Positions 55,685 through 64,000 of a DNA stretch of 64,000 nucleotides are shown here, one piece after another. The DNA is from an uncultured Shewanella sp. GTDB lineage: Bacteria; Pseudomonadota; Gammaproteobacteria; Enterobacterales; Shewanellaceae. Location of the stretch: NCBI GenBank assembly GCA_947503555.1, contig CANNEE010000004.1:186001-250000 (forward strand). Direction: 5' to 3'. Under the pieces are notes generated by a model. That model did not search any database. It was not told the origin of the DNA and worked only from the letters and a program-made list of their open reading frames with translations. Position 1 is the first letter of the stretch. Every line of letters begins with the position of its first letter. Position numbers and translations under genes: made by a program.

Positions 55685-57310
55685 TCACTTAACCTCAGGA
55701 GGCGTACTAAAGGAGTGATAAGGTGCTGGACTGGCGATGGTCCACTCTAAGCCTTCTGCGCCATCCCAAGGCTTTGCTGGTGCTTTCTTACCGCCGCGAA
55801 TACATTTGATAACCACAGCAAGGAATATCAGCTGCGACAGCCCAAATGCAAAGCCGCCTATGGAGACGATTTGATTAACGTCTGCAAATTGGATGGCATA
55901 GTCGGGAATTCGCCTTGGCATACCTGCAAGGCCAAGGAAGTGCATAGGGAAGAAAAGTACATTGACCGATATCACCGAACACCAGAAATGCCATTGCGCT
56001 AGCTTCTCGTCATACATATGCCCTGTCCATTTAGGAAGCCAATAATAGGCGGCCGCCATAATTGAGAAGATGGCGCCAGAGACTAATACGTAGTGGAAAT
56101 GAGCAACCACAAAGTAAGTATCATGGTACTGAAAATCTGCAGGGGTGATGGCCAGCATTAGCCCAGAGAAACCGCCTATGGTGAACAGTATGATAAAGGC
56201 GACCGCAAATAGCATGGGAGTCTCAAAACTTATTGAGCCTCGCCACATGGTTGCTACCCAATTAAATACTTTCACCCCTGTTGGCACGGCAATTAGCATA
56301 GTGCAGTACATAAAGAACAGCTCCGCAAATACCGGCATGCCAGTGGTAAACATATGGTGAGCCCAAACTAGAAAAGAGAGAATCGCAATACTGGCTGTGG
56401 CGTACACCATAGAGGCATAGCCAAACAGGCGTTTACGACTAAATGCCGGCACGATGGCGGAGATGATGCCAAAAGAGGGCAAAATCATGATGTAGACTTC
56501 AGGATGACCAAAAAACCAGAAGATATGTTGAAACATCACAGGATCGCCGCCGCCTGCGGCATCAAAGAAACTCGTGCCAAAGTATTTATCGGTTAATACC
56601 ATAGTGACGACGCCCGCTAACACAGGCATTACCGCGATAAGTAGGAAGGCTGTGATAAGCCAGGTCCAGACAAACAGAGGTAGTTTCATCCAAGTCATGC
56701 CTGGTGCTCGCATATTGACTATGGTGACGATGACATTGATGGCTCCCATGATGGAGCTGATCCCCATAATGTGTACAGAGAAGACAAATAGTGCTGTACT
56801 ATCAGGGCTATAGGTTGTTGATAGTGGTGCGTAAAAGGTCCAGCCGAAGTTAGGGGCTCCGCCTTCCATAAACAGAGAACTGAGCAGAATGAGAAAGGCA
56901 AAGGGTAATATCCAAAAACTCCAGTTATTCATTCTGGGCAGTGCCATATCGGGAGCGCCAATCATCATAGGTATTAGCCAGTTAGCTAGCCCTGTAAAAG
57001 CAGGCATAACCGCGCCAAATACCATGACTAAACCGTGAACTGTGGTCATTTGATTGAAAAAATTAGGCTCAACTAGCTGTAGTCCTGGCTGAAACAATTC
57101 GGCTCGAATGACCATGGCCATAGCGCCACCAGTTAAGAACATGATGAAGCTAAACCAAAGATAGAGTGTGCCTATATCTTTATGGTTGGTGGTAAACAGC
57201 CAGCGTTTAATGCCCGTTGGATGTACTTCATGATGCTCATCATCGTGAACAGCTTGATCGTCAGCGACACCTTCCATATTCAGTTGTGCTTCGCGGCTCA
57301 ATGTATCCAT
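55685..57310 (-). CDS. Cytochrome c oxidase subunit I
   Basis: A 541-residue heme-copper oxidase core subunit with 12 membrane segments. Motifs are TTVHGLVMVFGA (heme a ligand), WFFGHPEVYIMILPSFGIIS (CuB His and cross-linked Tyr), HHMFTTGM (CuB) and HFHYVLVSGA (heme ligands). The HPEVY motif marks an A-type oxidase with the K channel. GGGGAT lies before the ATG. Confidence 0.96.
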   Translation of the reverse strand: MDTLSREAQLNMEGVADDQAVHDDEHHEVHPTGIKRWLFTTNHKDIGTLYLWFSFIMFLTGGAMAMVIRAELFQPGLQLVEPNFFNQMTTVHGLVMVFGAVMPAFTGLANWLIPMMIGAPDMALPRMNNWSFWILPFAFLILLSSLFMEGGAPNFGWTFYAPLSTTYSPDSTALFVFSVHIMGISSIMGAINVIVTIVNMRAPGMTWMKLPLFVWTWLITAFLLIAVMPVLAGVVTMVLTDKYFGTSFFDAAGGGDPVMFQHIFWFFGHPEVYIMILPSFGIISAIVPAFSRKRLFGYASMVYATASIAILSFLVWAHHMFTTGMPVFAELFFMYCTMLIAVPTGVKVFNWVATMWRGSISFETPMLFAVAFIILFTIGGFSGLMLAITPADFQYHDTYFVVAHFHYVLVSGAIFSIMAAAYYWLPKWTGHMYDEKLAQWHFWCSVISVNVLFFPMHFLGLAGMPRRIPDYAIQFADVNQIVSIGGFAFGLSQLIFLAVVIKCIRGGKKAPAKPWDGAEGLEWTIASPAPYHSFSTPPEVK

Positions 57311-57321
57311 GTTTTTATCCC

Positions 57322-58443
57322 CTATTGGCCGTGTTGTTCAACGTCAGCGGCTTGAACTGTGTCGCCAGTATTGTTACCCCAAGCATTGCGCTCATAGGTT
57401 ACGACGGCGGCAATTTCTCCTGCGGTCAACTGGTTACCAAAGGCTTGCATTGCGGTGCCTGGCTTACCATTGACAACCATATCTATATGAGCCGAAATCT
57501 CTCCCATAACGATAGGGCTGTCTTTCATTGCGGGGAAAGCTCCGGGTAGTCCCATACCGTTAGGTTGGTGACAAGCAGCGCAGCGAGTGAGATATACCTG
57601 TTCACCTTGAGCCATTAGCTCATCCATAGTGAGGGTTTTACTTAGCGCGGCTTGGGCTTGCTGCTCTGCTGCTGCGGCAGCTTGTTGTTGGATAACTACC
57701 CATTTATCGAACTCAGCCTCGGGCAGTACTTCGACCACAATGGGCATAAAGCCATGATCTTTGCCGCATAGTTCGGCACATTGGCCTCGGTAGGTGCCGG
57801 GTTTATCGACGCGAGTCCAAGCTTCATTGATAAAGCCAGGATTGGCGTCTTTTTTGACGGCAAAGGCGGGCACCCACCAAGAGTGAATGACATCTTCTGA
57901 TGTCATTAAGAATCGAACTTTACGGTTAGTGGGAATGACAAGAGGTTTATCGACTTCTAGCAGATAGTTTTCGCCTTTCTCTTCAGCCCCTTGGATCTGC
58001 TCTCTTGGTGTTGAGAGCAGGCTATAGAATTCAATATCATGGTCGAAGTAGCTGTAATGCCACTTCCATTGGGAGCCAGTGACTTTGATAGTGATATCTG
58101 CATTGGAAGGATCTTCCATTGCTATTAAGGTTTTGGTGGCGGGAATAGCCATGAGAATAAGGATAACGAAGGGGATAAGTGTCCAAGCAATCTCTACTTT
58201 AGTGCTCTCATGAAAGTTTGCTGCCACAGCACCCTTTGAACGTCTATGGTTGATCATCGAATAGATCATGATGCCAAATACAATTATGCCTATGGCACAG
58301 CAGATGTAGAGAATGATCATGTGGAGCTCGTAGACGCGTCCACTGATCTCAGTCACTCCCTGTGTCATATTTAGCGGCATATCCGCAGACAGGGCTATTG
58401 GACTAAATAGAAATAGGGTCAAACAATACAGCAGTTGTTTCAC
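57322..58443 (-). CDS. Cytochrome c oxidase subunit II fused to cytochrome c
   Basis: A 373-residue subunit II with signal peptide, two membrane segments (about 40-62 and 84-106), a CuA domain (H187, C222, C226, H230, M233 in QCAELCGKDHGFMP) and a C-terminal cytochrome c domain with C288-AAC-H292. The fused heme makes this a caa3-type oxidase. The start is GTG behind AGGAG. First gene of the operon, reading through CoxI, Cox11, CoxIII and the assembly and heme genes. Confidence 0.95.
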   Translation of the reverse strand: MKQLLYCLTLFLFSPIALSADMPLNMTQGVTEISGRVYELHMIILYICCAIGIIVFGIMIYSMINHRRSKGAVAANFHESTKVEIAWTLIPFVILILMAIPATKTLIAMEDPSNADITIKVTGSQWKWHYSYFDHDIEFYSLLSTPREQIQGAEEKGENYLLEVDKPLVIPTNRKVRFLMTSEDVIHSWWVPAFAVKKDANPGFINEAWTRVDKPGTYRGQCAELCGKDHGFMPIVVEVLPEAEFDKWVVIQQQAAAAAEQQAQAALSKTLTMDELMAQGEQVYLTRCAACHQPNGMGLPGAFPAMKDSPIVMGEISAHIDMVVNGKPGTAMQAFGNQLTAGEIAAVVTYERNAWGNNTGDTVQAADVEQHGQ

Positions 58444-58735
58444 AAGACATCTCCTCTGTTAATTGCTATCGCAACTACAAAGAAGAGTCACACAGTAAGT
58501 CTTTGCTCTATGTAAACTCTTCAGTTCCCACAAAAAGCAACGATGACTTCAAGGTGCGCTGTGATCTTACCGCCCAAGTTATTGTTGTAATCGACCACGT
58601 TGGCACTTACAGCTGAATAATCAACTCGATTCAATACTGGTTTTGCTTATGGGGACTAACCAATCACAAGTATTTAGTTTGAACCGTACGAATATTGAAC
58701 ATATCGTTACTACTACACTAACCTGTGTTTAAATA

Positions 58736-58749
58736 TTGATCAAGATCAC
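58736..58749. promoter_or_regulatory. Candidate FNR/CRP-family site
   Basis: TTGAT-CAAG-ATCAC matches the TTGAT-N4-ATCAA consensus at nine of ten fixed positions. It lies about 290 bp upstream of the subunit II start, so a role in oxygen-dependent control of the oxidase is possible but the distance is large. Confidence 0.35.
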
Positions 58750-58783
58750 TGTTTTATCTAATTAACTTAGAAAAAAGATCAAA

Positions 58784-58806
58784 AAAACCTCTGGTTAAGA
58801 GGTTTT
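58784..58806 (-). terminator. Terminator of lexA-sulA
   Basis: AAAACCTCT/AGAGGTTTT stem with 5-base loop and seven T on the minus strand. Confidence 0.88.
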
Positions 58807-58829
58807 GAAGAGAAAAAGTATCGGAATGA

Positions 58830-59333
58830 TTAGTGCAGAGAGCTAAACAAGTTCTGTTGTTCGATATCTTTGTTTAGTGATGTTGAGGGTGAGTGAGCAC
58901 TTGCATTTTCAAACACAATACCCAGAGCTCGAGCACTTTTTGCAACCAACTCTAATCGGCGTTGGTCTTTGCTGTCTAAGCATTCAGTCCAGCCGATAAC
59001 GGCACTTGAAGTACCACTCGTTAGCGCTTTTTCCATTGCCCAAAGGGTTTCAACTTCATCTTTAGCATGGACGAGTAACACGCGATCCATTCTCACGCCG
59101 GCTTGGGCTAACATCTGCTTGTAACCTATGTTGGCAGGGCTAATTAGTACAATCCAACGACCTTGTTGGCTAAGCTGAGCTAGCTGAGGTGCAAGTTGTC
59201 TTAACTCATTCTGTCCTTGTGTGGTACTGGCGATGGTATTGATATCAGCCTGCTGCCAGTCTGCTGACAAGTTAGGTGCTTTTTGAGTCCAGAGTCCTGG
59301 GTGATGAGAAACGCTTGAGATTAATTTATTCAT
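58830..59333 (-). CDS. sulA: SulA cell-division inhibitor
   Basis: A 167-residue SulA-like protein of the SOS response that blocks FtsZ polymerisation. Family marks are the central [30 protein letters not shown] and [20 protein letters not shown]. Its ATG overlaps the lexA stop (ATGA), so it is induced together with lexA from the two SOS boxes upstream of lexA. The identification also rests on that gene pairing. Confidence 0.88.
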   Translation of the reverse strand: MNKLISSVSHHPGLWTQKAPNLSADWQQADINTIASTTQGQNELRQLAPQLAQLSQQGRWIVLISPANIGYKQMLAQAGVRMDRVLLVHAKDEVETLWAMEKALTSGTSSAVIGWTECLDSKDQRRLELVAKSARALGIVFENASAHSPSTSLNKDIEQQNLFSSLH

Positions 59334-59947
59334 TGCCAGTCACCGTTACGTATTACGCCAACAGCTAAACCTTCGATAGTCAGGCTTTCATGGGTTAAAT
59401 CGACTTTGATAGGGGAGTATTCAGGGTTTTCAGCATGTAGATAAACGAGATTACCTTTTTTCTCAAAGCGCTTGACGGTAACGTCATCTTCTACCCTTGC
59501 TACCACAACTTGCCCATTGCGAGCGGATTGCATCTTATGTACAGCCAGTAGATCACCTTCGAGTATGCCGATGTCTTTCATACTGTCACCACGCACTCTT
59601 AGCAAAAAGTCGGCGCTAGGACGAAACATACTTGGATCGACTTGGTAGTGTTGTTCGACATGCTCTTGAGCCAGAATAGGCTCGCCTGCTGCGACTTGGC
59701 CGATAAGTGGTAGACCGAGATCTTCCGCTTCCTCTTCATGTGGAAGGCGAATACCTCTAGAAGTGCCAGGAATTATCTCGATACAACCTTTCTTCGCCAA
59801 AGCTTTTAGGTGCTCTTCGGCAGCGTTAGCACTCTTAAAACCTAAACGTCTGGCGATCTCGGCACGGGTAGGTGGCATTCCGGTATCGGCAATATTGCGT
59901 TTGATCAGTTCTAAAATTTCAGACTGTCTTGGCGTTAGCGGTCTCAT
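59330..59947 (-). CDS. lexA: SOS repressor LexA
   Basis: A 205-residue LexA. The N-terminal winged helix ([30 protein letters not shown]) is followed by the self-cleavage bond A87-G88 (GQVAAGEP) and the Ser-Lys dyad S122 ([10 protein letters not shown]) and K159 (DDVTVKRF). AGGAA precedes the ATG. Two perfect CTGT-N8-ACAG boxes lie immediately upstream, giving autoregulation. Confidence 0.97.
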   Translation of the reverse strand: MRPLTPRQSEILELIKRNIADTGMPPTRAEIARRLGFKSANAAEEHLKALAKKGCIEIIPGTSRGIRLPHEEEAEDLGLPLIGQVAAGEPILAQEHVEQHYQVDPSMFRPSADFLLRVRGDSMKDIGILEGDLLAVHKMQSARNGQVVVARVEDDVTVKRFEKKGNLVYLHAENPEYSPIKVDLTHESLTIEGLAVGVIRNGDWQ

Positions 59948-59956
59948 ATCAATTCC

Positions 59957-59972
59957 TGTTTTTCTATACAGT
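59957..59972. promoter_or_regulatory. LexA-binding SOS box, proximal
   Basis: CTGTTTTTCTATACAG fits CTGT-N8-ACAG exactly, 10 bases before the lexA ATG and next to its ribosome-binding site. Confidence 0.88.
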
Positions 59973-59975
59973 ACC

Positions 59976-59991
59976 TGTCAGTATATACAGT
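59976..59991. promoter_or_regulatory. LexA-binding SOS box, distal
   Basis: CTGTCAGTATATACAG fits CTGT-N8-ACAG exactly and lies three bases from the proximal box, so two LexA dimers would sit about two helical turns apart. Confidence 0.9.
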
Positions 59992-60169
59992 ATTTTTAGT
60001 AGTGCAAGTATTAACCGATATAGATTTGTTATAGCGCTGAATTTTGACTTTGAGTAAAGCGGTGTTTTGATTTGGCTTAAACAAGTTATGCTAGCTTTGT
60101 GCTGTAGCCTTATATTTGGTAGATTTGCCACTTTAAAAGATTGAGTTAACAGTCAGCTTGGGGAACAAA

Positions 60170-60703
60170 ATGAGTAAAGCCAAAATTGGTATTGTTACTG
60201 TCAGCGATAGAGCGAGTGCGGGCGTTTATGAAGATATCTCAGGTAAGGCGATAATCGACGTATTGAACGAATATCTGACTTCTGAGTGGGAGCCGATTTA
60301 TGAGGTGATCCCTGATGAGCAAGATGTGATTGAAGCGACACTGATCCGTATGGCTGATGAGCAGAACTGCAGCTTGATTGTTACAACCGGAGGCACAGGT
60401 CCGGCTAAAAGGGATGTGACTCCTGAAGCAACAGAAGCTGTGTGTGATCGCATGATGCCCGGTTTTGGTGAGTTGATGCGTGCTGAATCATTGAAGTTTG
60501 TTCCAACTGCGATTTTATCAAGACAAACTGCCGGCCTAAGGGATGACTCACTAATAGTTAATTTGCCTGGTAAGCCTAAGTCTATTCGTGAATGTTTGGA
60601 TGCGGTATTCCCTGCTATTCCTTACTGTATCGATCTGATGGATGGTCCTTATTTAGAGTGTGATGACTCGGTTATTAAGCCATTTAGACCTAAGCAAAAG
60701 TAG
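60170..60703 (+). CDS. mogA: Molybdopterin adenylyltransferase MogA
   Basis: About 177 residues of the MogA/MoaB fold. It adenylylates molybdopterin before molybdate insertion. Motifs are KIGIVTVSDRASAGVYEDISG, TTGGTGPAKRDVTPEAT and LPGKPKSIRECLDAVFPAIPY. The ATG at 60170 follows GGGGA; the frame opens four codons earlier. Its product would serve the two molybdoenzymes in this window. Confidence 0.94.
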   Translation: MSKAKIGIVTVSDRASAGVYEDISGKAIIDVLNEYLTSEWEPIYEVIPDEQDVIEATLIRMADEQNCSLIVTTGGTGPAKRDVTPEATEAVCDRMMPGFGELMRAESLKFVPTAILSRQTAGLRDDSLIVNLPGKPKSIRECLDAVFPAIPYCIDLMDGPYLECDDSVIKPFRPKQK

Positions 60704-60722
60704 CGATTATTTCTCTAACGCT

Positions 60723-60757
60723 AAAGGCTCAACACTGCTGTGTTGGGCCTTTTTATT
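60723..60757 (+). terminator. Terminator of mogA
   Basis: AAAGGCTCAACAC/GTGTTGGGCCTTT stem with one G-T pair, 4-base loop and T-run. Confidence 0.88.
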
Positions 60758-60943
60758 TGCGTGGATGTTTCAGGAGTTGATACAGCTTTGTATGGCATGT
60801 TGTCGATATTGTTTATTTGATGCTGTGAATATAACCAATTGTCATAATTATGAAATTTGCACAGTTAAAGCTGGAAAATCTAGCCTTTTATAATTAAGTT
60901 TAGGCTTAATATTGATTTATGTATCAAGGTTTGAGGGCATAAC

Positions 60944-61645
60944 ATGAGAGCTGTCAGTACAGGTAAAAAGCTAGGTGCATTAGGGTGTTTAGTGATTATG
61001 TTAGCAGCTTGTCAGGCGACATCACCGAAAGTTGAGAACGGTTTCATAAGAGATTATGACAGGATGGAGCTGATTGAGCGTGATGATGGCACCATCCAGC
61101 ATAGATGGATCGATAGGTCGTTAACTCGTCTGATTAAGCCTGTTACACCCTCTGCATTTTTCATTAAGCCAGTGGTTTTCTATCCTAAGCTGGAAACCAA
61201 TGATCAGTTTGGTATTGAGGCGAGTCAGGCCATTCAGGAGTACTTTGATAAAGAGGTGGCACGAGTCACAGCCAAGCATTTTAAGGTTACCAATACCCTA
61301 GGGCCAAATGTATTTGTTATCGAACCCGCTTTTACTAGTATGCGTATTTCGCTGGAAAGTATGTCACCGTTAGAAGTATTGCCCTTTAAGGCTGTGCTAT
61401 CAGGAATCAATTACGCTACAGGCGGTAGAGATAGAGATGTTGAGGTGCGTCTTGAGATGAAAGTTTCTGAGGCGCAATCGCAAAAACTGCTGGCTACCTC
61501 GGTTTTGAGAGGGGAAGGTATGCAGTTAGAGAATGATACCGAGCAGCTTTCAAAAGAGCATATCAAAGCTTTGCTAGATAATTGGGTTAATCAGTGGGAT
61601 GCGTTATTAGGCCAATATCGAAAGCAATTAGATGAGAGAGGATAA
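60944..61645 (+). CDS. DUF3313-type lipoprotein
   Basis: A 233-residue protein with a lipoprotein signal: the lipobox LAAC places the lipidated Cys at about residue 23. The mature domain resembles DUF3313 lipoproteins (GFIRDYDRMEL, FFIKPVVFYPKL, ALSGINYATGGRDRDVEVRLEMKV). The residue after the lipidated Cys is Gln, not Asp, so outer-membrane sorting is expected. Function unknown. Its natural terminator has been split by the MITE-like insertion just downstream. Confidence 0.82.
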   Translation: MRAVSTGKKLGALGCLVIMLAACQATSPKVENGFIRDYDRMELIERDDGTIQHRWIDRSLTRLIKPVTPSAFFIKPVVFYPKLETNDQFGIEASQAIQEYFDKEVARVTAKHFKVTNTLGPNVFVIEPAFTSMRISLESMSPLEVLPFKAVLSGINYATGGRDRDVEVRLEMKVSEAQSQKLLATSVLRGEGMQLENDTEQLSKEHIKALLDNWVNQWDALLGQYRKQLDERG

Positions 61646-61660
61646 CTCTCAAAAGAGTAA

Positions 61661-61958
61661 AATGGCCTAGGGGCTGTTGATCTTTCAAGGTTATTTTTGC
61701 AGCAGTTTACAGCGTGCTTAAACAAGGCAGAGCTTGTGCTGTGTAGTTATTCTACATAAATGAGCGATAACGCAGTAGAAGTGCGCTGTAAACGCTGCCC
61801 TTCGGGCGCGATTCAATGACATTTTCTCATTGCCCCACGAGAATTTACTTAGATTGCTAAGCTTCACCTCGTTCGCCGCGATAAAATGCCATTGACTGAG
61901 CGCAAAAAACAATCAGCAAAGATCAACAGCCCCTAGCAGTGTGCTAGGCCATTTTTAG
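61661..61958. terminator. Bidirectional terminator interrupted by an insertion
   Basis: AATGGCCTA before the element and GCAGTGTGCTAGGCCATT after it join, when one TA copy is removed, into AATGGCCTAGCA-GTG-TGCTAGGCCATT: a perfect 12-bp stem, 3-base loop and T-run. The insertion at TA split the left arm. On the minus strand a shortened CCTAGCA/TGCTAGG stem remains. Confidence 0.75.
61667..61936. mobile_element. MITE-like repeat, copy B (longer form)
   Basis: A 270-bp element with perfect 19-bp terminal inverted repeats, CTAGGGGCTGTTGATCTTT and AAAGATCAACAGCCCCTAG; the outer TA/TA probably is the target duplication. Nested inside are a second inverted repeat (GCAGCAGTTTACAGCG against CGCTGTAAACGCTGC), a GCCCTTCGGGC hairpin and a matching AATG.CATTTT/AAAATGCCATT pair. 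It has no coding capacity. TA duplication would suit an IS630/Tc1-mariner-type parent, but no such gene is in the window. Confidence 0.8.
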
Positions 61959-61963
61959 GCCTG

Positions 61964-63094
61964 CTATAGGCCAAACACAATTTTCTCACTTTTTAGTGAG
62001 CGCTCTAAACCCACGGCGAGCATGAGCGAGATAATAATGGTCGCGCCTGAAGAGAAGAGCAATTGCATAACTGGGAGCTCTCGACCTTTCACTAGCGCAA
62101 TTAGCGCCTGTTGCTGACCCGATACAGGTATCCACTGCAACGTCTCCGGGGCAATATTATAGGCGGCAGCCATCGCCAGAGCGGCAGGAACCAAGAGTAC
62201 TATGGTTAGATAAGATTGTGCTTCTTTAAAGGTTTTTGCCATAAAGGAAACAAACAGTTGTAGGCAAGCTGCCATCAGCGCAATAGGCAGACCAATGATC
62301 AACATAGTGATCATAAAGCTTGGAGTGATATTGACCGAAAACCCTAATTCCTGCCAAGGTACAAAAGGGTAGGCAATTTTTGATACCACTAAAATCATTG
62401 CCAAACCTAGCATGGCAAAAAAGCCTACAGTCAGTATTTTCGAAAGCACTAATTGCCAGGTGGTCACTGGGTGGCTCAACAATAGTGCAAGGGAGTTACG
62501 TTCACGCTCGCCTGCACTAGTATCAATGGCAAGATTCATACCCGAGATGAATACTGAGTAGATCATGGTAAAGATAGCGATACCAAGGATAAAGCCACCT
62601 TTAGAGTCAGGTGTTGCCTGATCTTCTAACTGGATATTGAGTGGCTTAACGACTCTGGGATCGATGCCTCTGGCAATGAGTCTTAGCCCTGCCATTTCTG
62701 AGCTATAGGTTTGCAGCACATGCTCAAGCCTTCGGATTGAGTGTTGTAGCTTTTCATTGGAATTATCGGCTATTAAGGTGACGTCTGCGCTTTGAGCGAC
62801 AGCCATCTTTTTAGTGTAATCTTCGGAGATGATGAGCTCTATCTCTTTCAGGTTTTCACCGCCATTGTATATTCCTTTACTCGCTAGAAATTTGACTAAA
62901 TCTGGAGCCTGATTTGGGTTTTTGATGGTGATATTAAGATCATCTGGACTGGTCAATTGTCCTATCATCACGATGAAAAGTGCGCACATAGCTACAGGTG
63001 TGCCTATGGCGTAGTAGAGCCCGGCCATAACGGAGCGCTTATCGCGAATGGCATCTATGATCTCTTTACGGACTAAAGTCATTATTTTGTTCAT
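61964..63094 (-). CDS. ABC-2 type exporter permease (NatB-like)
   Basis: A 376-residue permease. One N-terminal membrane segment is followed by a long extracytoplasmic domain (about 45-180) and five more segments (GGFILGIAIFTMIYSVFISG, AGERERNSLALLLSHPVTTWQL, and later). The arrangement matches NatB/ABC-2 permeases. It overlaps the ATPase gene by one base and pairs with it. The transported substrate (sodium in Bacillus NatAB) cannot be inferred. Confidence 0.87.
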   Translation of the reverse strand: MNKIMTLVRKEIIDAIRDKRSVMAGLYYAIGTPVAMCALFIVMIGQLTSPDDLNITIKNPNQAPDLVKFLASKGIYNGGENLKEIELIISEDYTKKMAVAQSADVTLIADNSNEKLQHSIRRLEHVLQTYSSEMAGLRLIARGIDPRVVKPLNIQLEDQATPDSKGGFILGIAIFTMIYSVFISGMNLAIDTSAGERERNSLALLLSHPVTTWQLVLSKILTVGFFAMLGLAMILVVSKIAYPFVPWQELGFSVNITPSFMITMLIIGLPIALMAACLQLFVSFMAKTFKEAQSYLTIVLLVPAALAMAAAYNIAPETLQWIPVSGQQQALIALVKGRELPVMQLLFSSGATIIISLMLAVGLERSLKSEKIVFGL

Positions 63095-63828
63095 TATGCT
63101 GCGATCCCTTCGTCAGTTCCGATAAGCTGGATAAAGGCGTCTTCTAAAGAGCCTTTTCCTGTCTGTTGGCATAGTTGGTCTGGGCTGCCAACGGCTACGA
63201 CTTTTCCTTCAGCCATGACAATGACCTGGTCACAAAGCGCCGCGACTTCTTGCATCACGTGACTTGAAAACAATACGCAATGGCCTTGTGCTTTGAGATC
63301 TTGGAGTAAATCTCTTAATACTCGAGTACTCATGACATCTAGGCCGCGAGTCGGTTCGTCAAGAATGATATTGGTGGGTTGATGCACTATGGCTTGGGCC
63401 AAGGCGGTCTTCATTCGCTGACCTTGGGAGAAGCCTTTACAGCGACGATCGGCGATATCGGCAAGGTGCAGTTTGTCGATCACTTCGGATGTCGCTTGCT
63501 TTGCTTGAGCGCGAGACAGGCCGTTTAGCTCGGCGAAGAAACTAATATACTCTCTGGGTGTGAGACGCTCATATAGACCAAAGGGATCAGGAAATAACCC
63601 TAGTTCCTGTTTAGCCTGTATGGGGGAAATGGCAACATCTATGCCTTCAATTTCTGCTTTACCTGTATCTGGTTTGAGTAAGCCAAAGATAGTACGCAAG
63701 CAGGTGGTTTTACCCGCACCATTTGGGCCGAGTAATCCAGTGATTTGGCCATTTTCAGCACTAAAGCTTAGATTATCTAGTGCCTGAACTTCGCCAATGC
63801 GTTTTGATAGATTTGATACGCTAATCAT
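63094..63828 (-). CDS. ABC transporter ATPase (NatA-like)
   Basis: A 244-residue nucleotide-binding subunit with Walker A GPNGAGKTT, Q-loop LGLFPDPFGLYERLT, signature FSQGQRMKTALAQ, Walker B NIILDEPTRGLD and switch His in FSSHVMQEV. It drives the ABC-2 permease encoded next. The gene starts 11 bases after the preceding one, so the operon extends beyond the window. Confidence 0.93.
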   Translation of the reverse strand: MISVSNLSKRIGEVQALDNLSFSAENGQITGLLGPNGAGKTTCLRTIFGLLKPDTGKAEIEGIDVAISPIQAKQELGLFPDPFGLYERLTPREYISFFAELNGLSRAQAKQATSEVIDKLHLADIADRRCKGFSQGQRMKTALAQAIVHQPTNIILDEPTRGLDVMSTRVLRDLLQDLKAQGHCVLFSSHVMQEVAALCDQVIVMAEGKVVAVGSPDQLCQQTGKGSLEDAFIQLIGTDEGIAA

Positions 63829-63839
63829 GTTTGAACATC

Positions 63840-64000
63840 CTATTTCTTATTGGCGTTAAGGTTTAGCGGTTTGCTCTGTAAAGCAGGCTGAGCCTTATTT
63901 GATTGGTCTGCGAGTTGTGGCGTGCTTTGCTGAGCCGTAGGTATCGCCTCAACTGTACTGGCATTGAGATAAAAGTTACGGCTAACATCTTTACTCAGGC
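63840..64000 (-). CDS. C-terminal end of an upstream gene (partial)
   Basis: An open minus-strand frame runs from the window edge to a TAG at 63842-63840, 11 bases before the ATPase start. The last ~52 residues read ...LSKDVSRNFYLNASTVEAI and then a Gln/Ala/Asn/Lys-rich tail ending LNANKK. The spacing suggests the same operon as the NatAB-like pair. Too little is visible to name it. Confidence 0.65.
   Translation of the reverse strand, partial: LSKDVSRNFYLNASTVEAIPTAQQSTPQLADQSNKAQPALQSKPLNLNANKK

Larger units (their letters stand above)
58444..58829. promoter_or_regulatory. 386-bp control region of the oxidase operon
   Basis: No gene is seen. It contains the sulA terminator (58784-58806), a CRP/FNR-like palindrome (58736-58749) and presumably the promoter of the oxidase operon. 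Confidence 0.5.

Noticed and set aside
60704-60943. Short open frame after mogA on the plus strand
   Set aside because: It overlaps the mogA end and its terminator and shows no protein-like features.
61718-61912. Open frame of 64 codons on the minus strand
   Set aside because: It lies wholly inside the MITE-like repeat, has no ribosome-binding site and the shorter copy A lacks it.

Overview
The window looks like chromosomal DNA from a Shewanella species (Gammaproteobacteria). That call rests on gene content and order: lexA-sulA beside a caa3-type cytochrome oxidase cluster, CISM-type anaerobic respiratory molybdoenzymes, a Spo0M-like protein, envZ/ompR, a chemotaxis cluster carrying a STAS protein, and moderate G+C. 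The species is not assigned. No tRNA, rRNA, CRISPR array or prophage was seen.

Layout. 1-6.6 kb: the 3' part of ygiQ, a nitrilase, an Asp/Glu racemase, a LysR regulator, a truncated DUF4198 gene remnant and an Imm49-like orphan. 6.6-18 kb: an anaerobic respiration block. It holds a porin, a leftward molybdoenzyme operon (Mo subunit, four-cluster FeS subunit, TorD-like chaperone, cytochrome b anchor), a LysR regulator, a very AT-rich control region with a 38-bp inverted repeat, and a rightward ttrB-ttrA-like pair that lacks the usual ttrC membrane subunit. 18-22 kb: a small exported protein, envZ/ompR and a Spo0M-like protein. 22.2-26.7 kb: the most unusual locus. A membrane-spanning winged-helix/STAND-ATPase/TPR protein is followed by two paralogous small proteins, one of them exported, and the 3' third of the regulator gene drops sharply in G+C. 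27-42 kb: housekeeping and envelope genes (diguanylate cyclase, greB, tex, an LTA-synthase-like sulfatase, bioH/comF, an M14 peptidase, nfuA, a MATE transporter, a polysaccharide deacetylase). 42-50 kb: a leftward chemotaxis operon (STAS, cheY, cheA, cheW, an MCP with three PAS repeats, cheR, cheB). 50-58.5 kb: a leftward cytochrome c oxidase operon with heme A synthesis and assembly factors. 58.8-64 kb: sulA-lexA with two SOS boxes, mogA, a DUF3313-type lipoprotein, and a NatAB-like ABC exporter with the end of one more gene.

Two copies of a TA-flanked, MITE-like repeat (28.9 kb and 61.7 kb) are the only mobile DNA seen. The second copy sits inside one arm of what was a perfect bidirectional terminator. 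The best candidate for an undescribed system is the locus at 22.2-26.7 kb. Its layout suggests a ToxR/CadC-like transmembrane regulator with an ATPase module, a fast-evolving periplasmic TPR sensor and small partner proteins. That role is inference from architecture only.
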